Origin: Lachnospiraceae bacterium
Lineage (GTDB): Bacteria > Bacillota > Clostridia > Lachnospirales > Lachnospiraceae
Assembly: GCA_022767285.1 (NCBI GenBank)
Contig: JALENY010000029.1
Coordinates: 62,001-126,000 of the forward strand
DNA: 64,000 nucleotides
Direction of reading: 5' to 3'
This document shows, one piece after another, positions 43,285 to 52,184 of this stretch. How positions within the stretch are numbered: position 1 is the stretch's first letter; each line of letters opens with the position of its first letter. The translations under genes and the position numbers were made by a program. Below the pieces are notes generated by a model that saw only the letters and a program-made list of their open reading frames with translations, was not told the DNA's origin and searched no databases.

Positions 43285-45426
43285 ATGTACAAAAGTTTTT
43301 CAATGGATTTGGCCGGTCGTAAACTGACCGTAGACGTTGGACGTGTTGGAAAACAGGCCAACGGATGTGCGCTTATGCACTATGGCGATACCGTCGTTTT
43401 GAGTACGGCTACCGCTTCCGACAAGCCGAGAGAAGGCATTGACTTTTTCCCACTGAGTGTTGAATATGAAGAAAAAATGTATGCAGTGGGGAAAATTCCG
43501 GGTGGCTTCAATAAGAGAGAAGGCAAGGCGAGCGAACATGCGATCCTGACTTCCCGTGTTATTGACCGTCCTATGAGACCGCTGTTTCCGAAGGACTACC
43601 GCAACGATGTAACCTTAAATAACATGGTTATGTCCGTTGACCCGGAGTGCAATCCGGAAATCGCAGCTATGCTGGGGTCCGCTATTGCAACCTCTATTTC
43701 CGATATCCCTTTTGACGGCCCATGTGCTACCACCCAGGTTGGTCTGGTAAATGGCGAGTATGTCATTAACCCTTCCCTGGCCATGAAAGAAGTATCGGAT
43801 CTTCAGCTGACAGTTGCTTCCACTAGAGAAAAAGTTATCATGATCGAAGCCGGAGCCAATGAGATTCCGGAAGACAAGATGATTGAAGCTATTTTTGTAG
43901 CTGATGAAGTCAACAAAGAAATCATCAAATTTATTGATACTATCGTAGCAGAATGCGGAAAACCGAAACATGCATATGAGAGCTGCGCGATTCCGGAAGA
44001 AATGTTTGCAGCGATGCAAGAAATCATCACTCCGAAAGAGATGGAAGAAGCGGTATTTACCGATGAAAAGCAGATTCGTGAGGAAAATATCCGTCAGATT
44101 ACCGCAAAACTGGAAGAAGCTTTTGCAGACAACGAAGAATGGCTTGCCGTACTTGGTGAGGCTGATTATCAGTATCAGAAAAAGACCGTACGTAAGATGA
44201 TCTTAAAAGACCACAAACGTCCGGACGGAAGAGCAATCAATCAGATTCGTCCGCTGGCAGCGGAAGTTGATCTGATTCCGCGTGTGCATGGTTCTGCCAT
44301 GTTTACCCGTGGACAGACTCAGATATGTACCATCACAACACTGGCACCTCTTTCTGAGGCGCAGCGCCTGGATGGCCTGGATGAGTTTGAGACAAAGAAA
44401 CGCTATATGCATCACTACAATTTCCCGTCCTATTCCGTTGGCGAGACAAAACCGTCCAGAGGACCGGGACGTCGTGAAATCGGTCATGGTGCACTGGCTG
44501 AGCGTGCTCTTGTTCCGGTACTGCCCAGCGAGATTGAGTTCCCCTATGCGATCCGTACCGTATCGGAGACATTTGAGTCAAACGGTTCTACTTCGCAGGC
44601 AAGTATCTGTGCATCTTCAATGTCTCTTATGGCAGCCGGTGTTCCGATCAAAAAACCGGTAGCAGGTATTTCAGCAGGTCTGGTAACCGGCGAGACCGAT
44701 GATGATTATCTGGTATTGACCGATATTCAGGGTCTGGAAGACTTTTTCGGAGACATGGACTTTAAGGTAGCAGGTACCCACGATGGTATCACTGCCATTC
44801 AGATGGATATCAAGATCCACGGCCTTACAAGACCGATCATCGAGGAGGCAATTGCAAGAACAAAAGAAGCCAGAGAATACATTCTGACAAACGTTATGGA
44901 ACCCTGCATTCCAAAACCGCGTGAATCCGTCGGAAAATATGCGCCGAAAATTATTCAGATGCAGATTGATCCGGCTAAGATTGGTGATGTGGTTGGTCAG
45001 AGAGGAAAAACCATCAACGCTCTCATTGAGATGTATGATGTGAAGATCGATATTGATGACGATGGCAATGTATCCATTTGCGGTACAAATGCTGATAATA
45101 TGCAGAAAGTGGCAAAAGCCATTAAAATTATCGTAACAGATCTGGAAAAAGATATGATCCTGACCGGTAAAGTAATCAGCATCAAAGAGTTTGGTGCATT
45201 CCTTGAGTTCGCGCCGGGCAAAGAAGGTATGGTTCATATCTCCAAGATTTCCAAGGCGCGGATCAATCGTGTTGAAGACGTTTTGACGCTGGGTGATGTT
45301 GTTCGTGTTATCTGTCTCGGAAAAGATAAGATGGGACGTTTGAGCTTCAGTATCAAGGATGTTCCGGCGGGCGCAGAAGACAGATTGGAAGTTGAAAAAG
45401 CTGAGCCGGAAGAGGAAGAAGAATAA
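43285..45426 (+). CDS. pnp: Polyribonucleotide nucleotidyltransferase (PNPase)
   Basis: 3'-to-5' phosphorolytic exoribonuclease of RNA turnover. It has two RNase PH domains (first starting MYKSFSMDLAGRKLTVDVGR; second with HGSAMFTRGQTQ and the KAREYI-like region), then KH (GDVVGQRGKTINALIE) and S1 (GKVISIKEFGAFLEF) domains. The start at 43285 has AAAGGAGAG upstream and gives 713 residues. The frame runs upstream to 43156, inside rpsO and both hairpins, which is not plausible as coding. In other bacteria PNPase autoregulates through a leader hairpin, and the hairpin at 43240-43262 is placed suitably. Confidence 0.97.
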   Translation: MYKSFSMDLAGRKLTVDVGRVGKQANGCALMHYGDTVVLSTATASDKPREGIDFFPLSVEYEEKMYAVGKIPGGFNKREGKASEHAILTSRVIDRPMRPLFPKDYRNDVTLNNMVMSVDPECNPEIAAMLGSAIATSISDIPFDGPCATTQVGLVNGEYVINPSLAMKEVSDLQLTVASTREKVIMIEAGANEIPEDKMIEAIFVADEVNKEIIKFIDTIVAECGKPKHAYESCAIPEEMFAAMQEIITPKEMEEAVFTDEKQIREENIRQITAKLEEAFADNEEWLAVLGEADYQYQKKTVRKMILKDHKRPDGRAINQIRPLAAEVDLIPRVHGSAMFTRGQTQICTITTLAPLSEAQRLDGLDEFETKKRYMHHYNFPSYSVGETKPSRGPGRREIGHGALAERALVPVLPSEIEFPYAIRTVSETFESNGSTSQASICASSMSLMAAGVPIKKPVAGISAGLVTGETDDDYLVLTDIQGLEDFFGDMDFKVAGTHDGITAIQMDIKIHGLTRPIIEEAIARTKEAREYILTNVMEPCIPKPRESVGKYAPKIIQMQIDPAKIGDVVGQRGKTINALIEMYDVKIDIDDDGNVSICGTNADNMQKVAKAIKIIVTDLEKDMILTGKVISIKEFGAFLEFAPGKEGMVHISKISKARINRVEDVLTLGDVVRVICLGKDKMGRLSFSIKDVPAGAEDRLEVEKAEPEEEEE

Positions 45427-45445
45427 AGATTAAGCATGAAACAAT

Positions 45446-45487
45446 ACACCTTCAGTATCGTCGGGTATCCCGGCGTACTGAGGGTGT
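45446..45487 (+). terminator. Long hairpin after pnp
   Basis: ACACCTTCAGTA (45446-45457) pairs with TACTGAGGGTGT (45476-45487), with an inner CGGG/CCCG pairing. The tail AATCATTTTC is weakly T-rich. Confidence 0.75.
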
Positions 45488-45553
45488 AATCATTTTCGGC
45501 GGAATCGGGAAACCGGAAGATGTAATCGTTTTGAGCGGAACGTAATCATTTTT
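45486..45553 (+). repeat. Three short direct repeats before nrdG
   Basis: GTAATCATTTTCGGCGGAA (45486), GTAATCGTTTTGAGCGGAA (45522) and GTAATCATTTTTG (45542) are related units with starts 36 and 20 bp apart. They lie just upstream of the nrdG ribosome binding site and may be regulator sites or simple duplications. Confidence 0.6.
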
Positions 45554-45572
45554 GAAAAAAGGAGGTAACCGC

Positions 45573-46061
45573 ATGCGGTTTCATAATATTACAAAAGACG
45601 ATATGTTAAACGGAGACGGTCTCCGAGTGGTTCTCTGGGTGGCAGGATGCTCCCATCACTGCAAAGAATGTCAGAATCCCATTACCTGGGATCCAAACGG
45701 CGGAATTCCCTTTGAGGAAGAAAACAAGCAGGAGATTTTTACAGAACTGGACCATGATTATATCGATGGTATCACATTCAGCGGCGGGGATCCTCTTCAT
45801 GAGGCAAATAGAAAGGAAATCGAAGCGCTGGCAAAAGAGATCAAGGCAAAATATCCGAAAAAAACCATATGGCTTTATACCGGTTATGAGTGGGAAGAAA
45901 TCTGCGACTGGCCCATCATGAAATACGTTGATGTTCTGGTGGATGGACGGTTTGAGATCGACCACAGAGATGTCCAGCTTCCCTGGCGGGGCAGCCCGAA
46001 CCAGAGAGTGATTGATGTCCCGGATACCTTAAGAATGAAAAAAGTAGTTTTGCATATTTGA
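45573..46061 (+). CDS. nrdG: Anaerobic ribonucleotide reductase activating enzyme
   Basis: Radical SAM activase that installs the glycyl radical on NrdD, allowing dNTP synthesis without oxygen. The CxxxCxxC motif is CSHHCKEC, preceded by MRFHNITKDDMLNGDGLRVVLWVAGC, the usual NrdG start (in two parts). ITFSGGDPL follows. Length is 162 residues from the ATG at 45573, with GGAGGT 6 nt upstream; the TTG frame start at 45552 is not supported. No nrdD is adjacent, so the reductase gene must lie elsewhere. The next gene is a dUTPase-like gene, also in nucleotide metabolism. Confidence 0.94.
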   Translation: MRFHNITKDDMLNGDGLRVVLWVAGCSHHCKECQNPITWDPNGGIPFEEENKQEIFTELDHDYIDGITFSGGDPLHEANRKEIEALAKEIKAKYPKKTIWLYTGYEWEEICDWPIMKYVDVLVDGRFEIDHRDVQLPWRGSPNQRVIDVPDTLRMKKVVLHI

Positions 46062-46129
46062 TAAAATAGCATTGATTTTGATGTCAGAATCACTATTTCG
46101 TGAAGAAAACAAAAATGGAGACTTAGCAT

Positions 46130-46642
46130 ATGAAGAGAATCGCAAAATTTCATAAAGTCAGTTTTGAGCAGTTTAAGGTCGGATGGATGGATACATTCGG
46201 TGAGACGGATGAGACTGTGTTAAAAGAAAAATATGATGCAATCAAACTGCCGCGACGGGCAACAAGCGGAAGCGCCGGTTATGATTTTTTCAGTACCGTA
46301 TCATGCGAACTGAAACCAGGCGAGACCATCAAGATTCCCACCGGAATCCGGGTGGAGATGGAAGAAGACTGGGTGCTGAAACTTTATCCCAGAAGCGGCC
46401 TTGGATTCAAATACCGCCTGCAGCTCAACAATACGGTCGGAATCATTGACAGCGATTACTTTTATTCCGATAACGAAGGCCACATTTTTTCCAAAATCAC
46501 CAACGACAGCAATGAGGGTAAAACGATTGCATTTACAGAAGGCATGGGATTTATGCAGGGAATTTTTGTGGAATATGGAATTACAGTAGATGATGAGGCA
46601 AACGGGGTGAGAAACGGGGGCTTCGGGAGTACGTCGAAGTAG
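46130..46642 (+). CDS. dut: dUTPase-family nucleotide hydrolase
   Basis: Hydrolyses dUTP to dUMP and PPi, keeping uracil out of DNA. Trimeric dUTPase motifs are visible: AGYDFFS (motif 1), YPRSGLGFKYR (2), LNNTVGIIDSDYF (3) with the catalytic Asp region, and a Gly-rich C-terminal GGFGSTSK (5). An N-terminal extension of about 40 residues precedes motif 1, and the product is 170 residues, longer than the usual 140-150. dCTP deaminase-type activity is a less likely alternative. It may be cotranscribed with nrdG and cutC. Confidence 0.88.
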   Translation: MKRIAKFHKVSFEQFKVGWMDTFGETDETVLKEKYDAIKLPRRATSGSAGYDFFSTVSCELKPGETIKIPTGIRVEMEEDWVLKLYPRSGLGFKYRLQLNNTVGIIDSDYFYSDNEGHIFSKITNDSNEGKTIAFTEGMGFMQGIFVEYGITVDDEANGVRNGGFGSTSK

Positions 46643-46659
46643 TGTAAAGGGAGATTAAG

Positions 46660-47415
46660 ATGAGCGATTTTATTTTAGAAGCGTGTGTGGATTCGGTCGC
46701 TTCTGCTCTGGCAGCCGATCGAGGCGGAGCAGATCGAATTGAACTGTGCGGAAATCTGGTGATTGGAGGAACCACACCGGATATTAATCTGTACCGGGAA
46801 ATAAGAAAACATTTACAGATTCCGGCACGGATATTGTTAAGACCAAGATTTGGTGATTTCTGTTACGATGATTATGAATATGAGATTCTGCTTGAGGATA
46901 TCCGTATGTTCCGTGAGGCCGGCGCTGAGGGTGTTGTTGTGGGAAGTCTGAATCCGGACGGAACTCTGAACGAGCGTCACATGGAAGGGTTTCGGAATGC
47001 CGCAGGGAATATGGGTATGACTCTTCACCGTGCCTTTGATATGTGCATGGATCCTTATGATACTTTTTATAAAGCTAAATCTATTGGCGTCGATACGATA
47101 CTGACCTCCGGACAGGCTCCAAACTGTGTAGAAGGGCAAAAGCTGATTTCAGAGTTGGTTTCATTGGCCGGAGAAGAGATGACGATTCTGGTTGGAGCCG
47201 GTGTCAGTGCACCGGTTATCGAGAAAATGTATGGGCTGACAAAAGCGACTGCATATCATATGTCAGGGAAAATTACGATAGACAGTGCCATGACATTCCG
47301 CAGAGAAACTGTGAACATGGGCTTGCCGGGATTAAGTGAATATGACATCTGGCAGACCGGAGAGGAAAATATTCGGAACGCACGTCAGGTGTTAAATCGT
47401 CTGCAGGGAAGATAG
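46660..47415 (+). CDS. cutC: Copper homeostasis protein CutC
   Basis: A 251-residue TIM-barrel protein. The family pattern is evident: LEACVDSVASALAADRGGADRIELC, GGTTPD, RILLRPRFGDFCY, and LHRAFDMCMDP with LTSGQ (each in separate segments). CutC was linked to copper handling, though its exact activity remains debated. It is 17 nt downstream of the dUTPase-like gene. Confidence 0.93.
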   Translation: MSDFILEACVDSVASALAADRGGADRIELCGNLVIGGTTPDINLYREIRKHLQIPARILLRPRFGDFCYDDYEYEILLEDIRMFREAGAEGVVVGSLNPDGTLNERHMEGFRNAAGNMGMTLHRAFDMCMDPYDTFYKAKSIGVDTILTSGQAPNCVEGQKLISELVSLAGEEMTILVGAGVSAPVIEKMYGLTKATAYHMSGKITIDSAMTFRRETVNMGLPGLSEYDIWQTGEENIRNARQVLNRLQGR

Positions 47416-47432
47416 CGCGTATAGTGTACAAA

Positions 47433-47486
47433 AGGGTATTCCCAAAAAGTCTGAATTTTCACAGACCCCGGGAATACCCTCTTTTA
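47433..47486. terminator. Bidirectional terminator between cutC and the DUF1292 gene
   Basis: AGGGTATTCCC (47433-47443) pairs perfectly with GGGAATACCCT (47470-47480), with an inner GTCTG/CAGAC stem. T-rich tails lie on both strands, serving the two converging genes. Confidence 0.9.
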
Positions 47487-47828
47487 TTCAGCCTCGTCAA
47501 ATTCTGCCTGATCCAGCATCTCATCAAATGCATCGGCTGCGATTTCATATTCATCGTCATCGAGAATATTTTCAAGCGTCGGACCGTTCTCATCATCCTC
47601 ATAGAAGCGGTAAAGATATACATCGCCGCTCTGATTTTCGCCGTTTTCATCCAAAGGAAGCAGTGCGATGTATTCTTTTCCTCCGGCAGGAAATACGGTC
47701 AGGACAGCACATTCCACAACGGTGTCATCATCCAGTGTCAGGGTAACGGTTGCTCCATTTGTATCACATTCTTCACCGCAGTGTGAACAATCGCCATTGC
47801 AGCTGTTTTCGCGTTTTAAATCCTCCAT
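47484..47828 (-). CDS. DUF1292 family protein with N-terminal cysteines
   Basis: A 114-residue acidic protein of DUF1292 (TVTLTLDDDTVVECAVLTVF and EYIALLPLDENGE are typical). Unlike the copy at 39759, it starts with a Cys/His cluster (CNGDCSHCGEECDTNG) that could hold a metal ion. The C-terminus is strongly acidic. GGAGG precedes the ATG. It converges with cutC and shares the terminator between them. The function is unknown. Confidence 0.85.
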   Translation of the reverse strand: MEDLKRENSCNGDCSHCGEECDTNGATVTLTLDDDTVVECAVLTVFPAGGKEYIALLPLDENGENQSGDVYLYRFYEDDENGPTLENILDDDEYEIAADAFDEMLDQAEFDEAE

Positions 47829-48038
47829 TTTTTCAGACCTCCTTCTGTTCTTGTCTTACTTTAACACAGGTCTATGGAAAAAGACAAGGCTTTCAGAAAA
47901 AAATGTCTGGTAATCGCGTGTGGTGGTAGGGTATAATAAAATTATATAACCGAAAAGCAGCCTCGGTGTGCTGACCTTAATGCACCGGCATAGATGTTTC
48001 TGAAATACGATAACACAAATGAAAGGTGGAGAACTATT

Positions 48039-50063
48039 TTGAAACAAAAAGAAAAATACCAGATCAAAAAAGGTAATCCGGAATGGATGGGCGCTGTAGT
48101 ATTGGCGAACGGTGTTAATTTTACGGTTGAACTTCCCGGAGGGAAAGAGACGGAATTGTTGATTTATGAGAAAAATGGAGAGAACCCGGTATTGGTAATC
48201 AGTATGATTCCGGAGCTGTGTACCGGAGATGTGGGCAGTGTATTTGTAGAAGGACTGTCCGGAAAAGGATGTGAGTATGTTTATCGGACCGGCGGTGTCA
48301 CAGTCAAAGATCCCTATGCGCTTATGATATCCGGCGAGCGCTGCGTGGTAGTGGAAGAATATGGACAGGCAGTTGTCACGAACGATCAGCCGTGGATTCC
48401 TTTTGAGAATCTTGTACTTTATAAGCTGCATATAAAAGGTTTTACAAAACAGGCAAAAGTCAGGAAAAAAGGTACATTCCAGGGCGTTAAAGAGCAGATT
48501 CCCTATCTGAAGGAACTGGGAATCAACGGTGTGGAATTTATGCCCATCTATGAATGGAATGATTCTCTGCGCCCGGTGAATATGTCCGTATCCTATTATC
48601 CCTGCCCGGAACCGGAGACAGTGAGAAAAAACTACTGGGGCTATGCGCCGGTCAATTATTATTTTGCACCCAAAAGCGTTTATGCTTCCACCGGAAAGCC
48701 GGTAAAAGAATGCGCGGATATGATCAACGCCTTCCATGAAGCCGGGATTGAATGCATTATGGAAATCTATTTTCCTGGCGGCACAGTTCCTACTCTGGCG
48801 GTTGACGTGCTCCGTTATTGGAAAATGAACTATGGAATCGACGGATTCCACCTGATCGGTGACGGCGTTCCGGTAGAAGCGATTGTGCGGCATCCTCTGT
48901 TCACACGGACAAAGCTATTTTTTGACCGCGTGGATGAGGCATGGATTTATGGCAACAAGGAACCGGTGTATCGGAATATTGCAGAGTATAATAATGACTT
49001 TATGGACTGTTCCAGGCGCCTGTTAAAAGGTGATGACAGCCAGATCAGTAATTTTGTTTATCAGAGCCGAAAAAACCCACAGAAACATGGTGCTGTGAAC
49101 TATATGGCAAATGTCAACGGATTTACCATGATGGATATGGTATCCTATGACCGGAAGCACAATGAGGAAAACGGTGAGGAAAACCGGGATGGTATGCCGG
49201 CAAATGATGTATGGAACTGCGGCGCAGAAGGTCCGACCAGAAAAGCATCTGTCCGCGCCCTTCGAAAGAAGCAGTTGAAAAATGCATTTTTGTATGTGCT
49301 GCTTGCTCAGGGAACACCGCTGATTTATCAGGGAGATGAGTGGGGCAATTCCCAGATGGGAAATAACAATGCCTATGCCTCCGACAATGAAATCGGATGG
49401 GTGAACTGGAAAAAGAATCCCTATGGGGAAGAACTGCTTGCATTTGTGAAAGAAGCCATTGCATTTCGAAAAGCCCATCCGATTCTCCATATGAACAAAG
49501 AAATGAGGCTGACTGATTACCGCGCATACGGTTATCCGGATTTGTCCTATCATGATGAACGGGCCTGGTACACGCAGTTTGAGAGCTCTAATCGATTCGT
49601 TGGAGCTATGTACTGCGGAAAATTTGTTTCGATGAAGGAAGAAGAGCAGGATGACTTTATTTATGTTGCATATAATGCTTACTGGGAAAAACAGACATTT
49701 TCCCTTCCCAAACTTCCCACAGGTATGAAGTGGCAGATGGCGATTTACACCGATGATCAGGATAAGGAATTCTATCCGACGGGAAAACCGCTTCTGGAAC
49801 AGAGAAAGGTTGAGGTAGCAGAACGGTCCGTCATGGTACTGTTAGGAAAAAAAGCCGAAGCGGAAGAAAATCAGAAAACGAAAGTAAAGCTAAAGGCAAA
49901 AGCTAGGCAGAATATAGAATCGAAGCGAGATGCAGAAGCGGAGCAGGTCGCTGAAACAAAGCAGGATGCAGAAGCGGAGCAGATCGCTGAAACAAAGCAG
50001 GATGCGGAAACGGAGCAGATCAGTGAAGCAAAGCAAAATGCTGAAACCGGGCATAATCCATAA
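48039..50063 (+). CDS. Degenerate GH13 isoamylase-like protein, probably not a hydrolase
   Basis: A 674-residue protein of the glycogen-debranching/isoamylase branch of GH13: an N-terminal CBM48-like domain, the barrel (YLKELGINGVEFMPIYEW; GYAPVNYYFAPKSVYAS), and WNCGAEGPT with LLAQGTPLIYQGDEWG. Catalytic regions are altered. Region I has EIYFPGG in place of DxxxNH. Region II has GFHLIGDG where GFRFD carries the nucleophilic Asp. Region IV has ANVNGFT in place of the usual HDGFT. The context HNEENGEENRDG is retained. Residues about 610-674 are low-complexity repeats of AETKQDAE type. The TTG at 48039 follows AAAGGTGGAG and is preferred to the ATG at 47994. It may bind glycan instead of cutting it. 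Confidence 0.85.
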   Translation: MKQKEKYQIKKGNPEWMGAVVLANGVNFTVELPGGKETELLIYEKNGENPVLVISMIPELCTGDVGSVFVEGLSGKGCEYVYRTGGVTVKDPYALMISGERCVVVEEYGQAVVTNDQPWIPFENLVLYKLHIKGFTKQAKVRKKGTFQGVKEQIPYLKELGINGVEFMPIYEWNDSLRPVNMSVSYYPCPEPETVRKNYWGYAPVNYYFAPKSVYASTGKPVKECADMINAFHEAGIECIMEIYFPGGTVPTLAVDVLRYWKMNYGIDGFHLIGDGVPVEAIVRHPLFTRTKLFFDRVDEAWIYGNKEPVYRNIAEYNNDFMDCSRRLLKGDDSQISNFVYQSRKNPQKHGAVNYMANVNGFTMMDMVSYDRKHNEENGEENRDGMPANDVWNCGAEGPTRKASVRALRKKQLKNAFLYVLLAQGTPLIYQGDEWGNSQMGNNNAYASDNEIGWVNWKKNPYGEELLAFVKEAIAFRKAHPILHMNKEMRLTDYRAYGYPDLSYHDERAWYTQFESSNRFVGAMYCGKFVSMKEEEQDDFIYVAYNAYWEKQTFSLPKLPTGMKWQMAIYTDDQDKEFYPTGKPLLEQRKVEVAERSVMVLLGKKAEAEENQKTKVKLKAKARQNIESKRDAEAEQVAETKQDAEAEQIAETKQDAETEQISEAKQNAETGHNP

Positions 50064-50092
50064 GGACCGGTCAGGAACAGGAGCAGAATGAG

Positions 50093-50635
50093 ATGAATGA
50101 GAAAGCATGGGGACATTTCAAAACGATAACAAAACATAAACTTATGGTTATGAAATACTGTTTCCGCATCGGGCTGTACAAACAGGGACTTTTGCATGAC
50201 CTTTCAAAGTATTCGCCCACAGAATTTCGTGCAGGATGCCGTTATTATCAGGGAAATCGCAGCCCCAACAATGCTGAGAGGGAAGATACAGGTGTATCTC
50301 TGGCCTGGTTGCATCACAAGGGAAGGAACAAGCATCATTTTGAATACTGGATTGATTATTCAGTAAAACCGTCAGATCGGGTGATTGAGGGAATACAGAT
50401 GCCGCGCGAATATGTGGCAGAGATGATCATGGACCGGATCTGTGCGGCAAAGGTGTATAACGGTAAAAAATATACCAATGATCAGCCGCTGGAGTATTAT
50501 TTGAAAAGTAAAGATAAAATGTGGTTTATCCATAAAGAAACCAAACGGCAGATGGAATTTCTGCTGACCATGCTTGCAAAAGAAGGAGAGAGAAAGACTC
50601 TATCCTATATCAGACATGTTTTTCTTGGAGCATAG
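50093..50635 (+). CDS. DUF5662 family protein
   Basis: A 180-residue protein of a family common in Clostridia with no known function. It is rich in conserved His and Asp (GLLHDLSKYSPTEF, then WLHHKGRNKHHFEYW), arranged like an HD-type metal site, so a metal-dependent hydrolase fold is possible but unproven. It starts 29 nt after the amylase-like gene and may be cotranscribed with it. Confidence 0.78.
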   Translation: MNEKAWGHFKTITKHKLMVMKYCFRIGLYKQGLLHDLSKYSPTEFRAGCRYYQGNRSPNNAEREDTGVSLAWLHHKGRNKHHFEYWIDYSVKPSDRVIEGIQMPREYVAEMIMDRICAAKVYNGKKYTNDQPLEYYLKSKDKMWFIHKETKRQMEFLLTMLAKEGERKTLSYIRHVFLGA

Positions 50636-50667
50636 GTGATTCCTATGCTTCAAACACGTTCCGCGCC

Positions 50668-50728
50668 AAAGTGTACAAGTCCCTCATGAGTGAGGGATAT
50701 AGGGAGTTGAAGTGGACTTGTCCACTTT
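50668..50728 (+). promoter_or_regulatory. Nested stem-loop in the leader of the aminotransferase gene
   Basis: AAAGTGTACAAGTCC (50668-50682) pairs with GGACTTGTCCACTTT (50714-50728) with one mismatch. An alternative inner hairpin CCCTCA/TGAGGG (50681-50696) shares two bases with the outer stem. No T-run follows directly. It lies in a 240-bp gap and matches no riboswitch class I could recognise. Confidence 0.6.
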
Positions 50729-50813
50729 GTTCTTTCATGAGAAAATGTGTCCTGTGAAATAGAAATGTTCTGCATAAATCGCCTGTGGAGGAGGGCAATA
50801 TGTCGCTCGAACG

Positions 50814-50843
50814 CCGCCTCAGGCGGAGAATCCTGCAAGCAGG
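50814..50843 (+). other. Two small GC-rich hairpins upstream of the aminotransferase
   Basis: CCGCC-TCA-GGCGG (50814-50826) and CCTG-CAAG-CAGG (50832-50843) sit about 30-60 nt before the start codon. They may be part of the same leader structure as the stem at 50668-50728. Confidence 0.45.
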
Positions 50844-50875
50844 GTCCTTATTACAAAAGACGGGAGAAACAAAAC

Positions 50876-52039
50876 ATGAGATTTTCGAAACGAATGGATT
50901 ATTTTGGCGAGAGTGTTTTTACCACCCTGCTGAAAATGAAACAGGAAAAGGAAGCATCCGGGGAAAAGGTGATCGATTTCAGTATCGGCGCGCCCAATAT
51001 ACCGCCGGCAGATCATATTCTGGAGGCTATGAAAGAGGCTGTGCTGGATAAGAATAATTATATCTATGCGATTTCCGATTTGAAGGAACTGGATGAGGCT
51101 GTGTCCAAGTGGTACGCGCGGCGCTATGGGGTCGACATTGATCCGGGGACTGAGGTAGTATCCCTTTTGGGGTCGCAGGAGGGACTGGCCCATATCGCGC
51201 TTTCCATTGTAGATCCGGGAGATGTGGTACTGGTACCCGATCCCTGCTACCCGGTATTTGCGGATGGTCCGGTTTTAGCAGGGGCAAAACTGCATTATAT
51301 GCCTCTCAGAAAAGAAAATAATTTTATCATTGATTTTGCAGAGATACCAGAGGAGACGGCAAAGGCGGCAAAACTGATCGTTGTTTCCTACCCGAACAAT
51401 CCTACTGCAGCCATGGGCACTCCGGAGTTTTACCGTAACCTGATCGATTTCGCTAAGAAATATGATATTATTGTGCTCCACGACAATGCTTACAGTGAAC
51501 TGGTATTTGACAGGGAACCAAGCGGCAGTTTTCTGAGCTTTGAGGGAGCAAAAGAGGTAGGTGTGGAGTTTAATTCTCTGTCCAAGACCTACGGTATGGC
51601 CGGTGCCAGAGTGGGATTTTGCATCGGGAACGTACAGGTGGTGGAGAACCTCAAGCGACTGAAATCCAACATGGATTATGGGATGTTTATCCCTGTTCAG
51701 AAAGCAGCCATTGCTGCGATTACCGGACCGCAGGAGTGCGTGGTAACGACCAGAGAAGCTTACCGCAGGCGCCGCGATTTGCTCTGCGATGGATTTACCA
51801 GGATCGGATGGGCCATGGAGCGATGCCCGGCGACCATGTTTGTCTGGGCGAAAATCCCGGATAAATATCCGTCTTCTCAGATGTTTGTGGAGGATCTGAT
51901 CCAGAAAGCCGGTGTTATGGTGACCCCGGGAAGTGCCTTTGGCCCGTCCGGAGAAGGTTTTGTCCGAATGGCTCTGGTACAGGATGAAGAAGATATCAGG
52001 ATCGCAATTGAGAGAGTCAGAGACAGCGGGATTTTGTAA
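50876..52039 (+). CDS. PLP-dependent class I/II aminotransferase (DapL-like)
   Basis: A 387-residue fold-type I aminotransferase. It shows the substrate-binding IDFSIGAPNIPP, the cofactor region SLLGSQEGLAHIA, the PDPCYPVF and YPNNPTAA motifs, and the PLP lysine in SLSKTYGMAGARVGF. The overall pattern is closest to LL-diaminopimelate aminotransferase-like enzymes, but the amino acid cannot be decided from sequence alone; alanine or aspartate transamination are alternatives. The start at 50876 has GGGAG 9 nt upstream; the frame extends to 50747 through leader hairpins and is not taken as coding. Confidence 0.9.
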   Translation: MRFSKRMDYFGESVFTTLLKMKQEKEASGEKVIDFSIGAPNIPPADHILEAMKEAVLDKNNYIYAISDLKELDEAVSKWYARRYGVDIDPGTEVVSLLGSQEGLAHIALSIVDPGDVVLVPDPCYPVFADGPVLAGAKLHYMPLRKENNFIIDFAEIPEETAKAAKLIVVSYPNNPTAAMGTPEFYRNLIDFAKKYDIIVLHDNAYSELVFDREPSGSFLSFEGAKEVGVEFNSLSKTYGMAGARVGFCIGNVQVVENLKRLKSNMDYGMFIPVQKAAIAAITGPQECVVTTREAYRRRRDLLCDGFTRIGWAMERCPATMFVWAKIPDKYPSSQMFVEDLIQKAGVMVTPGSAFGPSGEGFVRMALVQDEEDIRIAIERVRDSGIL

Positions 52040-52136
52040 AACAGAGGAATTCGTAAATCAATCGGATCCTGTAAAGATATAATTCCACGGCAGGGACTTC
52101 TCTGATCCGACAGCCGGGAGAATAGACATCTGAAAA

Positions 52137-52184
52137 AAGGAAAAGAGATACACAGTCCAAACAGAACCGGTATCTCTTTTCCTT
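52137..52184. terminator. Bidirectional terminator
   Basis: AAGGAAAAGAGATA (52137-52150) pairs perfectly with TATCTCTTTTCCTT (52171-52184). It separates the aminotransferase gene from the converging small cysteine-rich gene, whose stop codon it touches. Confidence 0.88.

Noticed and set aside
47424-47786. A 120-codon plus-strand frame after cutC
   Set aside because: It begins inside the cutC terminator and lies antisense to the DUF1292 gene, which has a proper ribosome binding site.
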